NCBI RefSeq assembly: GCF_001949145.1
Contig: NW_019091472.1
Location: forward strand, 761,988-825,987
Length of the DNA stretch: 64,000 bases
Source: Acanthaster planci
Lineage: Eukaryota; Echinodermata; Asteroidea; Valvatida; Acanthasteridae
Direction: 5' to 3'
How positions within the stretch are numbered: position 1 is the first letter of the stretch; each line of letters starts with the position of its first letter. Of the stretch, positions 56,301-64,000 are shown in pieces. The notes under the pieces are model-generated. The model did no database searches. It was given only the letters and a program-made list of their open reading frames with translations, and was not told the origin of the DNA. Made by a program: the position numbers and the translations under genes.

Positions 56301-59300
56301 AAAGGATGAACAGTTTTTCCATTTCTGTAAAACTAAACTGGTAATTATTACATGTTTGAAACGTGATCATACACAAAATCATACCACGGTGAGTAGGGCA
56401 GCAACATAAAATGTTTGCAGCTGCAATAATACTAAGTCAGCCAAATACATCATCACCGAGCACATGCATGCCTGGACATTCCACATGCATACGGTTACAT
56501 GTCTGGATGTAAGACAAGGCTCAATACACCTACATGTGATGTATAGCTGGCATACTTACCCTTCAGCAAAAACAATATATATCCATACATGTCTAGAGTG
56601 TATGCACATATTTGTACGTGTGACCACTCATAGCAAATCCATACACTATACAACACAGTACAACAGGATGAAATAAAACTCGTTTGACCTTTCAGTGACC
56701 ACACTGCTCTATGTACATTTGTTTCCTATTTCCTAAATGAGACAAATTCAAGTGGACTTTTTCAACTAGAAATAAGACAAAATAGTAATGCACTTGATCT
56801 GGTGTACACGTGTTTTAGAAAGGGTAAGACGTCTCTACAGTGCTTGTATGGCACGGTTATGTTTAGACATTGGGAGGATTGACATTCACGTACCAATTGG
56901 TATTCATGTTCTGTTTTTGGAAGTTACTGTACTTGTCATTTCAGCATTCATAATGTACAGTAAGCAAGAGCACCTTACATGTACATGTATGTTGCTATTT
57001 AACAAAGGGAATAGCTTTTGAGCAGCACACTGGTATTTTTGACATATTGAAGCAGCAGCCTGGTGAAATATAGGAGTCTTTGATGAAGTGTGTGGTCAGA
57101 GAAACTACATGTACCTCTACAGAATGTCTGTACTGGTACAAAGGTTACAGGAGTTATGTACCTTTTGCTGTGGAAACTGTACAAGTGCTTCCAGGATAGC
57201 AGATTGATCATGATGAAATGACAGACACTTGTGCCAGATGCAAATGCAGAGACTACTGTACGGCTTTGTACACATTCCAACGAAAATTAGTGGAAATCCA
57301 TGCTACATGTACACATTACAGACCAGTACACAGATTCATTGTGTCCCATGCATAGTGCTTCTTTTGAGTGGGCCACTCAATAAATTAGGGTCCATCTTTT
57401 GTGTGTGTCCCTATCACATCTGACTCATGGTGGACTACATGTACACGTATGTCACAATTTTATCACAGTAAAACAATATTGTCTGCAAAAATAAAACATA
57501 AAAGGAATATCAACTAAACTTTGAAATTTTTTTTAGAAATACCAGGTTATTGGCAACACCGTACTGGAAATGTTTTTGCCAACCCAAGTTTTCCAAAATA
57601 ATATTTTGCTTTGTTTCTCCAAATCCTCACTGATTTCTATCAACTGAGCAAAACTAACCTGTGCCCTTTTCTGCAATATGTATGCAAGGTGTCAAAACCT
57701 TGGACTGAATCTCAATCATGCCTCACAAGGATTCCAAATCGACCATGGATCAGGCAAAATAATATTTCCCTAGTGCCATTAGCTAATGCCCATGGTCCAG
57801 CTTTTGCTAACAATTGCATGGACCTAGCGACTGTCCAGAACGAATTTTCCAGAGATTCGACCTCCAGTGCAGCCTTGTATGCAGTGTATGTACAAATGGA
57901 CATGTCTACATGTGCTTTGGTTTAAGCCAGCAGAGTGTTCTGGTAACGTGCATACAAAACCTTAGCAGCTGTTTTTGCATGTGGTTTGCAATGCTAAACA
58001 TTATTTGTTTTTGTTTATTTATTTTGTCGGCGCACTAATAAAATTCAAGCTTGTTTACAAGGTTCATCGGAACCTTACAGTTGAAATAATGAGAATTGTT
58101 GTCCAACTTGGGAGTTTCAAATGTAAAAAATCCCAAACCCATCCCCACAGCATGTTGTGTTAAGGTTTCACATTGCTCACAGTCTGGTGTGGATGTTGTG
58201 TGTGGACACAGTGATTGATTTTCAAGGAAATGAGAATTATTTGCAGACATTTTTATCAAATTATGCAAGAAATGAAACAAACAATCTGTCTGTTTCGACT
58301 AGGTGTCGGTAAAAAGCTATTTTATTCTGAGCCCTGTGCATTTATATTTAGAGTATTTGGGAGTTCTTGATGATTCACAATTTAGATGATTTCTATCACT
58401 GTATCTGCGACCCACTGGGAAAACCTGCCGATGAAAAATATTAATATCGCCAGCACATCTGACGTACACGTATGCTGTTCAGAACACATTCTTTAATTTC
58501 CAAGCATGATCATGCAAGGCAAAATGACCTGCCAGACAAATCAAAAATAGTCTGAAGGCAGTTTCAGTGATATTTATTTCCATGTCAAAATACACAGGTT
58601 AGGTGCAGCAAGGACACCAAAATGTCACACTTTTGGACCCTGAATTTTTAGAGTGACTTGAGTGGTAATGAACTGGCATCTACATGTAATATTCCAATAG
58701 AGTCCACAGGGTCAGAAGTGTGCTTTGCACCAGTATGTGTACCATACATTGATACAGACCACTATGACTTACAGTGGGTAGACTCCAGCCCGTTTCCTCA
58801 CGGTCACCGCTGTAGTAATATGTCTCTCCGTGCTCGTTTTGGGATTTGTACCACTGCAAGATAAACCATTGATCAAAAACTAAATTTAACAGACTTGAAT
58901 GCAGTGATTGGTAACTATGTACATGTGTTACAAAAATGTGCAGCGTTATGATCCCTGCATGGTTGGAATTTAAGACTTTTCATCCAAAGAAAATGCAATA
59001 GTCTATGATGGTTGCCATGTAATTCTCAGGAAATTTACATGGTACTGTATCAATTTTACCTTTAATACTACTTGTACTAAAACTATCACGATTTCTTGTT
59101 TGACATCAATGAATATCTTTCTGCTGTCTTCCAGCAGTTTTGTGTACATGTACATTTACAGTACACTGTACATGTACATGTATGAGTAATGTTCACAGAT
59201 ACTTTACACTGATACTGAAACTAGATTCATCAACCATTGTTTATTTACACTGTGCATAAACTTAATGGGGAGTAACCTTGCCACACTGAGTCTGATACAT

Positions 59301-62300
59301 GTACGTCACAAAAAGTAACACAAACCCATATTGTACAAGTTGTAAGTACATGTACCACAGCACTGTACAGTGCGACCAAAACAGTCGCATTTGCACCTGA
59401 ACAATGATATGCAACAACACGTTTCATTCTTATTGCCAATGGTGACCATGATTTGTGCCCGTTGGTCGCCACCTTGTTCGTCGTATTTCAAAACCGATTG
59501 CTGTCCAGTTTTTTTCTACGTGGACTGAGCGATGTGTCTCTATGATAACACATTTTTTGCCCTCCTACGCATGTTCTTGGGCCTTGAACAATGACGATTT
59601 TACACTGTTTTCAATGGGGCTTGAATAAGAGGACACAGCATGAGCCCACGTCAAACTGAAACGTAGCTTGCATGTAGGTACATACATGCATGTGCGGGTA
59701 CCAGGTACCTGAGTCGACTGGTTTGTGGTCCCATGCTGTATAGAGCGTGCATGGGGACCAAGAACTGAGATGTTTTGTCAGATATTGTACACGTATACTT
59801 GTGTATTTTGAAAATGTGTGTACAGTATGTACAAACACGGACCTGGCACCTAACTTTTTATTTAGGAGCCAGTACATGTACGTGGCTCCTCGTTTTAATT
59901 GTCTCCGCACAGCACTGATGTACATGTACCACTACACGTACATGTGTACATGTCTACAATGCAATGAATTACTTGTTCACTGTACATGTGCATATACATG
60001 TGCACCCGTTACATGTAATGGGTCTGTACATGGAAACAAGAGTGGTACGACTCAGTTTTGGCACGACAGCAGTTTCACTGGCAAAGAAATGTATGTTACA
60101 CATTTAGAATTACATATTGGTAGATCAAAGGGGAGCCAATAGGAACCATGCCCTAGCCCAGCTGCCCAGATGCAATATTTTATTTATGGAATATAACTAA
60201 AGACAGATTTTAGGCTATATGTACTTCACTTGCCTTCCTTCCAAATGAGTATAAAACCCCCCAAATTTTGCCCCAACCCCCACACAGACCATTAAGGTTT
60301 ACACTGATAAATTTCCATGTTTTGCCCCCTCCTCCCCAAAACCATCCGGTTCTGAGACAACCCTTGGGGGCAGTTTGTGAATTTTACCGGGACATTGAAT
60401 TCATATGTAAGTCTTCACTAATACCATACCAGTAAACACAGAGTGGTATGTTCCATCAGTTAAGATCAAACAAATACATGGTAATTGGTATACTTACATT
60501 TGTGTACATGTAAGTGTAGTCAACTGTCATTACAAGAAGTTAATGGGACAACTAAATAATTTTGTTGTTTTGGAACCCTTTAAAAGAACTGGAAAAATAG
60601 AGAAAAGTACTTCAAGAGACTGAGACCATTACACCGGTATGTTTTATAAAAGTGTTCTATGTCATCAAATGTACAAATCACTGACTATACGCAAAGACAC
60701 ACTCACCTCACGCATCATACCGTATTCATGCAACCCTAAACCTTTCATAATACAATATGGCATCTTACCTACACTTATTAGAGGTAAATGCACTGATTAG
60801 GACAAAAATTACAATATTAAAAAACCGTACCTTCCCACTTTCTATTTATATTATGGATTTAGTAAATGTGTACCTTAGGGTCATGGACATTACATGTACC
60901 GGTACATGTGGTAGGCTATCAGTTTTAGCCAAAAAGTCCTCTAAAAATGTATATATGTACACGCTATTATCTTGAAAAGCACCAATTACATGTTAATGAG
61001 TATGTATGTTTTCGGTCTCACTGAATAACAAAATTGACCAAACACAGTTATGATCTTTTGATGATTTTTGTAATAATGAGAATGATTCATATCAAGGGGG
61101 AAAAAAGAAAAATAAAATACATAAAAATAACTTCACTGAAGTAAAATTCATGGAAATTCCACTGCTACATGCATTTAAGGAATGAACCAGACACTGATAA
61201 TGTGCATGCGCATGTACCTGTACAGTGTGAAGGATTTCCCCATTTCCATGAATTTGCTTGGTGGCAGGAAACAGGTTTATGTCTGTGATTTAGTAAACAT
61301 GTGTACACGGAGCCCTCTCACACTTTGCCAGTGTTATATTTTTATCCAATATTGTACAGAAACTGACATCCTGATGAGTTTTCAGTATGGCTTTTGCTGA
61401 ATGTTGCATTTACTAACCAGCAGCAAGTTGGGAAACCATCATTTCCTAATTTTGGTTTTGAAATGTTTGGTAAAATTCTCAAGATATTGGGTACTAGCAG
61501 GCAATAACTTTGACTCATCTTAAATGTTCAGCTTAAAAAATTGCTTTCACAACTTAACTTGGTGTACTGAGACATACTCAGGCTTACCTCACGTGTACGT
61601 GTAAGCAAACCATCAAATTCTGAACAATTCTGTACATTCTCTTCTTGACAAATTCCTCATGTGAATTATAACTTGTCTGGCTAACTTGATTTTGCCTGCA
61701 TTATTTCATCCTCTCAACCTGGAGCAGGCCCCCATAGCACAGAAAGGCATAGTGCAACTTACCAGTATATGTATATATCTCCCTTTCCCAAAGCAACTCA
61801 CATTCACAGCACACGTTCATGGACAGCCATGATTGTCTGTTGAATAACTACTATGAGTCTTATGTGTACTACAGATCTACATATACGCTAAGTCCAGATC
61901 TCTTAAACTAAAACTTGTCTTTATTCCGGGACAAGGATTACCTTTTCTTTGAACTGGTCATTGATGAAGACATCTCCACCACTTGGGGTCTTCTCCTCTC
62001 TCCAGCCTGGGGGAAGGGACTGTAATGAAGCTTCATTCTAGGAATTCAATAACATGAGGAAATGTATTACAGTCTCAAGCGCATGGACACGTGGGGCTTC
62101 AATAATCATTTCCTGTCTGGCAATCATGAAATAAAATAAATTACTTAACCGTAATTGATGTACGTTAGACAGTTTCTCTATTCAAAAATGTACAACATGA
62201 CCCTGTATTAACATTTGATAATGCTCACAGCAATTTGATAATCCCTGCTTCTTAAAAACGTGCTAGCACCTGGATACGAGATAGTTTAATTCATTCTTAT

Positions 62301-63159
62301 TGGGCATGAGTCTGTGTGTGCCGCGGCATGCAGATCTTGCCATGCGGGTGCCAAGTTCCTTACACAAGGAATATACCATAAAATGGATGGGGGCGTTCGG
62401 GAAAATGGAAGTAAAATTCTTGAACAAAACCCTTGGAAATTTATTGTGTTTGTATTTTTACTCTCTGACTAAAACGGTACTTATTAATGGGAATAAACTG
62501 GCTGGTCTTAAACTAACATTTGAGACTGGCTTAGGAGAATGAATGCTGATAATGCCCTTACCTGCAGCTCAGACATTAGTCGCGTTCATTCTCCTGAGCT
62601 GGTCTTAAATGCACGTTTCAGACCAGCCAAACACATATTTATTCCCTTATTAATTTCAACTACATATTAAGGTTTTATTTTTGACAGGAAAGTACTATAT
62701 CAGAACTTCCGGTAACATCTGAAACAATACAAGAATACAGTCAGTTAAGCAAGGAAAATTCATTCTTTGAACACCATACATGTACATATCGGTACGTGTA
62801 CACTTCAACACCTAGCAAATCAAGATCTAGGTACACCTGGACATAAAGTGTCCCATTTGATCTCAAACAGATACCGGTAGGCTTATGAACACATGCTTTG
62901 GACTAGCAAGGTAAAACAAGCAGTAAATATACATGTAAATGTATTTTAAAAACTTGTAATGAAAACGTTTACATGTACATGTATGGCATGTGTGAGGCCT
63001 TGCAGATCACTACACAACCCCTTCACAGTGCAATACTGTCACTGTTTCCTTATGGAGCTCTTAAGAAAGAGAGACCTGTGTCCATGTATGGTACATTTAC
63101 AGCACATGTACCAGTAGACGCATACACCAGATTCTAATTGAAAAAATTCTTACCGGCAT
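32203..63159 (-). CDS. ARHGAP12/27-like: RhoGAP of the ARHGAP9/12/15/27 group (WW-WW-PH-RhoGAP), complete
   Basis: Minus-strand join: 63154-63159, 61942-62019, 58773-58853, 53430-53570, 50583-50762, 50118-50216, 48705-48758, 48550-48642, 42858-42987, 40635-40763, 39753-39932, 34636-34773, 33988-34093, 32203-32374. The total is 1587 nt, 528 residues plus stop, and every junction is GT-AG with matching phase. Domains: WW-like 3-29, WW 29-54, basic Ser-rich linker 56-102, PH about 126-244, Ser/Pro linker 245-290, [11 protein letters not shown] helix about 309-319, RhoGAP 334-528. The arginine finger is R373 (GIYRVSG), the NRM asparagine is N480, and FGPTL is at 491-495. The family turns off Rac/Rho-type GTPases at membranes. 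Vertebrate ARHGAP12 and 27 carry an SH3 domain, which is absent here. The stop directly follows the RhoGAP fold, as in ARHGAP12/15. Confidence 0.93.
33988..34093 (-). CDS. ARHGAP gene, exon 13: RhoGAP helices
   Basis: Acceptor CTTGACTGCAG and donor GAACAA|GTATGT. It encodes [20 protein letters not shown] and then [14 protein letters not shown], the RhoGAP helix pair that precedes NRM. Phase is 1 in, 2 out. Confidence 0.94.
34636..34773 (-). CDS. ARHGAP gene, exon 12: RhoGAP core
   Basis: Acceptor TTTTGGGGTACAG and donor ATGA|GTAAGT. It encodes [20 protein letters not shown] and then [28 protein letters not shown] is the most conserved RhoGAP block and contacts the GTPase. Phase is 1 in, 1 out. 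Confidence 0.96.
35056..35647. mobile_element. Nonautonomous piggyBac-type element flanked by TTAA
   Basis: Flanked on both sides by TTAA (35052-35055 and 35648-35651), the target site of piggyBac transposons. Terminal repeats are CCTCTTGCTGCCGGGG on the left and, read in reverse, CCATTTCCTGCCGGGG on the right: 13 of 16 identical, in the style of piggyBac ends (CCCTTTGCTGCCG). 592 bp, GC-richer than its surroundings, with no transposase frame. Confidence 0.72.
36047..37342. repeat. Internal tandem duplication of Tigger, copy 1
   Basis: First of two direct copies of the transposase DDE and 3' region. The partner is 37344-38626. Both copies start at a single N followed by a T run, then GGGAATG, and end at TTGGTGAGG. 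Differences are mostly single bases plus small indels, including a 23-bp segment present here near 37282-37305 and lost in copy 2. Confidence 0.88.
36402..39060 (-). pseudogene. Tigger/pogo transposase relic (CENP-B HTH plus DDE)
   Basis: The start is at 39058-39060: [20 protein letters not shown] leads a psq-type helix-turn-helix, followed by a CENP-B-type second DNA-binding domain ([14 protein letters not shown]). The DDE domain shows [10 protein letters not shown] (first Asp), [13 protein letters not shown] (second Asp) and [11 protein letters not shown] (third Asp, normally QPMDQG). Breaks: TAG at 38890-38892; a 23-bp deletion near 38589 in the downstream-coding copy; a TAG where Gln is expected just before PMD (36810-36812 and 38112-38114); and the internal duplication itself, which repeats the DDE domain. 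No intact protein can be made. Confidence 0.88.
37344..38626. repeat. Internal tandem duplication of Tigger, copy 2
   Basis: Direct copy of 36047-37342, preceded by a single N at 37343 that mirrors the N at 36046. It shares the TAG before PMD with copy 1, so that mutation predates the duplication. It lacks the 23-bp segment, and has GCCTTACCCACC where copy 1 has GCCCACC. Confidence 0.88.
39753..39932 (-). CDS. ARHGAP gene, exon 11: RhoGAP start with arginine finger
   Basis: Acceptor TTGGACAG and donor CAAG|GTAGGA. It encodes [20 protein letters not shown], then [19 protein letters not shown] and [20 protein letters not shown]. The Arg in IYRVSG is the catalytic arginine finger that stabilises GTP hydrolysis in the bound GTPase. 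Phase is 1 in, 1 out. Confidence 0.97.
40635..40763 (-). CDS. ARHGAP gene, exon 10: FITKRP helix before the RhoGAP domain
   Basis: Acceptor TTTGTTCCAG and donor AAAG|GTGGGC. It encodes [20 protein letters not shown] and then [20 protein letters not shown]. The K-L-K-x-F-I-T-K/R-R-P block directly before the RhoGAP fold is characteristic of ARHGAP9/12/15/27. Confidence 0.93.
41275..42132. mobile_element. Possible second TTAA-flanked (piggyBac-like) element
   Basis: TTAA at 41271-41274 and 42133-42136 flank ends starting CCACTTCAGGCCGGGG on the left and, in reverse, CCACTTTGCACTGGGCCGAG on the right. Only the first six bases match exactly, and a gap is needed to align the rest, so the call is tentative. 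Confidence 0.3.
42361..42605. mobile_element. MITE with about 45-bp terminal inverted repeats
   Basis: The left end is CATTCTATAAATTCAGGGTC, then a T-rich stretch and GTGTCCCTGTTACAC. The right end, in reverse, is CATTCTATAAATTAGGGGCC, then a T-rich stretch and TTGTCCCTGTCAC. About 245 bp, with no coding capacity. A second, reverse-oriented family member is at 57369-58657. Confidence 0.78.
42858..42987 (-). CDS. ARHGAP gene, exon 9: Ser/Pro linker
   Basis: Acceptor CCCCTGTAG and donor CCAA|GTAAGA. It encodes [20 protein letters not shown], then [20 protein letters not shown] and PKP. This is a low-complexity linker between PH and RhoGAP with RRQNS and TSP phosphorylation-type contexts. Phase is 0 in, 1 out. 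It was missed by simple ORF calling. Confidence 0.85.
43600..43951. other. Assembly gap (352 N)
   Basis: A run of N. Long open frames across it are artefacts. Confidence 0.99.
46760..47806 (+). pseudogene. LINE (jockey/CR1-like) reverse transcriptase relic with internal deletion
   Basis: Plus strand. 46790-46895 encodes [15 protein letters not shown], the RT motif with the first catalytic Asp. The text then jumps to [11 protein letters not shown], so the segment with the catalytic F/YADD box is deleted and the frame shifts. Next come [12 protein letters not shown], a TGA at 47034-47036 where the family has a sense codon, and [23 protein letters not shown] and KRAFRTIL. The terminal [12 protein letters not shown] motif is in another frame near 47455-47490. 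The 3' end has AATAAATAAAT and an A-rich tail to about 47806. The element is 5'-truncated and dead, inserted opposite to the host gene. Confidence 0.88.
48550..48642 (-). CDS. ARHGAP gene, exon 8: end of the PH domain
   Basis: Acceptor CCAATAGTTAAAG and donor CACTG|GTAAGT. It encodes [20 protein letters not shown] and then [11 protein letters not shown], the last strands and the C-terminal helix of a PH domain, with the hallmark Trp. Phase is 0/0. Confidence 0.9.
48705..48758 (-). CDS. ARHGAP gene, exon 7: 54-nt exon inside the PH domain
   Basis: Acceptor CTTTGTTCCCAG and donor AAAGTG|GTATGC. Its 18 codons read [18 protein letters not shown]. Phase is 0/0. It is short, but needed to connect PH strands between flanking exons, with proper splice sites on both sides. 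Confidence 0.75.
50118..50216 (-). CDS. ARHGAP gene, exon 6: PH domain strands
   Basis: Acceptor CCCCTTCTTCAG and donor ATAGAG|GTAGGT. It encodes [20 protein letters not shown] and then [13 protein letters not shown]. Phase is 0/0. Confidence 0.85.
50583..50762 (-). CDS. ARHGAP gene, exon 5: start of the PH domain
   Basis: Acceptor TTTTTGCTTCATGCAAAG and donor CACAAG|GTGGGG. It encodes [20 protein letters not shown], then [20 protein letters not shown] and [26 protein letters not shown]...W..VY......LAFFKD is the classic first sheet of a PH domain, which binds phosphoinositides or protein partners at membranes. Phase is 0/0. Confidence 0.93.
50763..53429 (-). other. ARHGAP gene, intron 4
   Basis: A 2.7-kb AT-rich intron with A and T homopolymer tracts around 51880-51985 and 52260-52275. 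I see nothing else in it. Confidence 0.7.
53430..53570 (-). CDS. ARHGAP gene, exon 4: basic linker
   Basis: Acceptor TTTCTGTAG and donor TTGATG|GTTTGT. 47 codons: [20 protein letters not shown], then [19 protein letters not shown] and PSESRFLM. A basic, Ser-rich linker with RRRKS, a basophilic kinase-type context. Another phase-0 donor (CAGTCT|GTTTTC) would end it 11 codons earlier, so the 3' boundary is less sure than the acceptor. Confidence 0.7.
54810..55127. mobile_element. Long imperfect palindrome (foldback/MITE candidate)
   Basis: Inner arms 54869-54910 and 54995-55038 are about 95 percent complementary (TAATTACCATGGGCGCCATT against AATGGCACCCATGGTAATTA, and AGCGATACGCCTGC against GCAGGCGTATTGCT). 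Weaker outer arms start CACATGTGCAAGGATCGTAT and end ATACGATCTTTGCACATGTG, with GCAAGATGG and CCATCTTGC between. The loop is GC-rich (GGGCGCGGGCTCACC...). No target duplication was identified. Confidence 0.7.
57369..58657. mobile_element. Second copy of the 42361 MITE family, reverse-oriented and split by a 1.03-kb insertion
   Basis: 57369-57424 matches one end of the 42361-42605 element (ATAAATTAGGGTCC, GTGTCCCTATCACATCTGAC). 58454-58657 matches the remainder in the same reverse orientation (TTCAGAACACATTCTTTAAT, TCACACTTTTGGACCCTGAA). The decamer CACATCTGAC occurs at both junctions (57415-57424 and 58454-58463), as expected for a target-site duplication around an insertion at 57425-58453. 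The inserted DNA has no recognisable coding region or terminal repeats. Confidence 0.65.
58773..58853 (-). CDS. ARHGAP gene, exon 3: WW domain
   Basis: Acceptor GGTTTATCTTGCAG and donor CCCACT|GTAAGT. 27 codons: [20 protein letters not shown] and then TGWSLPT. Two Trp 22 residues apart, the YYY strand and a Pro after the second Trp define a WW domain, which binds proline-rich ligands. Phase is 0/0. Confidence 0.92.
58854..61941 (-). other. ARHGAP gene, intron 2
   Basis: A 3.1-kb intron with the densest TACATGTA-type repeats of the window (59140-59185, 59870-60020 and 60890-60910). No exon recognised. Confidence 0.7.
61942..62019 (-). CDS. ARHGAP gene, exon 2: N-terminal WW-like segment
   Basis: Acceptor AAGCTTCATTACAG and donor GAAAAG|GTAATC. 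26 codons: [20 protein letters not shown] and then DQFKEK. LPPGW...TPSG...FIN is the first two-thirds of a WW domain. The expected second Trp would be the first residue of the next exon. Phase is 0/0. Confidence 0.88.
62020..63153 (-). other. ARHGAP gene, intron 1
   Basis: A 1.1-kb intron. No coding sequence seen. Two segments near 62500-62620 share the words AAACTGGCTGGTCTTAAA and CAGCTCAGACATTAGT in opposite or displaced order, but no clean element emerges. Confidence 0.5.
63154..63159 (-). CDS. ARHGAP gene, exon 1: two-codon start exon
   Basis: ATGCCG|GTAAGA on the minus strand, with G at -3 (CTGCCATG), splices in phase 0 to give [12 protein letters not shown], a natural N terminus directly before a WW domain. 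The 5' untranslated part extends to the right. The strength of the donor and the fit of the product support it, but an alternative upstream exon outside the window cannot be excluded. Confidence 0.6.
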
Positions 63160-64000
63160 GGCAGTGAGTCCACAATCCAATTTAGTGAAATGTTATCTTA
63201 TTACCGGTCATGCTTGATGAAAAGACTCATGTACATGTACATGCATTTTGCAAGTTGGAAGTAAAAAACCCTTGGCAGCACTGGTACTTCCCATTATGCT
63301 ATATAGGGTCTATTTTTGCACTTGAAAGTGCAAGCAAGACTAATATACTACACTGTGGCAACATAAATCACTCTTGGTTCTGCCAAATCTTGTGTAATGC
63401 CTATATATCCTTGAGAAAAGAACTAGGGTGCTTGGGAAGTCCAAACAAAGTGATTTATGGGAACTCTACTGGATGTCATAATATTAGAATATGCACTAAA
63501 CTTGGCATGTTGGAAAGAATCTCAAATATTCATCGGAAAAAAAATACAGTTGTGCTAGACGTGATACTAGTGTGCCTCAAGACTACATGTACATGTACAC
63601 GTACATTTGCCCCCAGCTGGTATTGCATGGAGGAGACACTTTTGCATGTCAGGCATGTGTGAACCGAGTTGTTGGGACAATAAAACAAAATGTCCCAATC
63701 ACAAAATTTCTCCTCGTAATCATCTTTGTGACTACCATGTATCATTCAGCACATGTGTAGTCCCACACCTACGGTGCAAACATTTGTGTACGGTACATGC
63801 AGATCTGTCTCTGTGGTTGGACCTATATCAATATACATGGACTGTACATGCACGTGCAATTATGCTGAATTTAAAACTTACTACACTGTATGCCGGTATT
63901 TACAGCTATTGCGTACATGTACAGTACATGTGCATCTGTCTTTATCCAGGATTTGTAAAACTGGCCATGCAAGTGAAAATATACTAAACCTTATTATGAC
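63160..64000 (-). other. Presumed 5' UTR/promoter side of the ARHGAP gene
   Basis: If the start exon is correct, transcription begins somewhere in or beyond this stretch. No SH3-coding exon or CpG-rich promoter block is visible here. Confidence 0.4.

Larger units (their letters stand above)
53571..58772 (-). other. ARHGAP gene, intron 3
   Basis: A 5.2-kb intron, dense in TACATGTA repeats (for example 54476-54503). It holds a long palindrome at 54810-55127, and the split MITE begins at 57369. No coding sequence recognised. Confidence 0.7.

Overview
This window is eukaryotic. It has intron-split genes with GT-AG junctions, large introns, transposon relics and two scaffold gaps (22807-23013 and 43600-43951). 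The protein sequences and the abundance of the palindrome TACATGTA fit a marine invertebrate, most likely an invertebrate deuterostome (lancelet, hemichordate or echinoderm). The species cannot be fixed from the sequence alone.

Three protein-coding genes can be supported. (1) On the minus strand, 8935-15182, are the first two coding exons of an ERG-type (KCNH2/6/7) voltage-gated potassium channel. They encode the conserved N-terminal cap and most of the PAS (eag) domain; the channel body lies beyond the left edge or was not recognised in the left 8.9 kb. (2) On the plus strand, 16720-24821, is an eight-exon gene of about 836 residues. It encodes an acidic DDEVFFG-type motif like that at the N terminus of GTSE1, an IQ-type helix, long Ser/Thr/Pro-rich tracts and a C-terminal coiled coil; I could not name it with confidence. 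(3) On the minus strand, 32203-63159, is a complete 14-exon gene whose splice phases all close into a 528-residue WW-WW-PH-RhoGAP protein of the ARHGAP9/12/15/27 group.

Layout: 1-8934 is ERG intron 2, or beyond, with a 32-bp minisatellite at 7328-7871. 9166-15106 is ERG intron 1. 15183-16719 is the head-to-head promoter interval shared by the ERG and GTSE1-like genes. 24822-32202 is the tail-to-tail interval between genes 2 and 3, with two related hairpin elements. The ARHGAP introns carry most of the transposons. They hold a TTAA-flanked piggyBac-type nonautonomous element (35056-35647), a dead pogo/Tigger transposon with an internal tandem duplication (35672-39701), a MITE family (42361-42605 and 57369-58657, the latter split by a 1.03-kb insertion with a 10-bp target duplication), a deleted LINE (46760-47806) and a long palindrome (54810-55127).

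The genes have no evident shared pathway. The only structural coupling is the divergent promoter between the ion channel gene and the GTSE1-like gene. No prokaryotic-type system, CRISPR array, rRNA or convincing tRNA gene was seen. The best candidates for new biology are the unassigned IQ/coiled-coil gene, the compressed tandem WW module that appears to share a tryptophan, the internally duplicated Tigger, and the uneven enrichment of TACATGTA.
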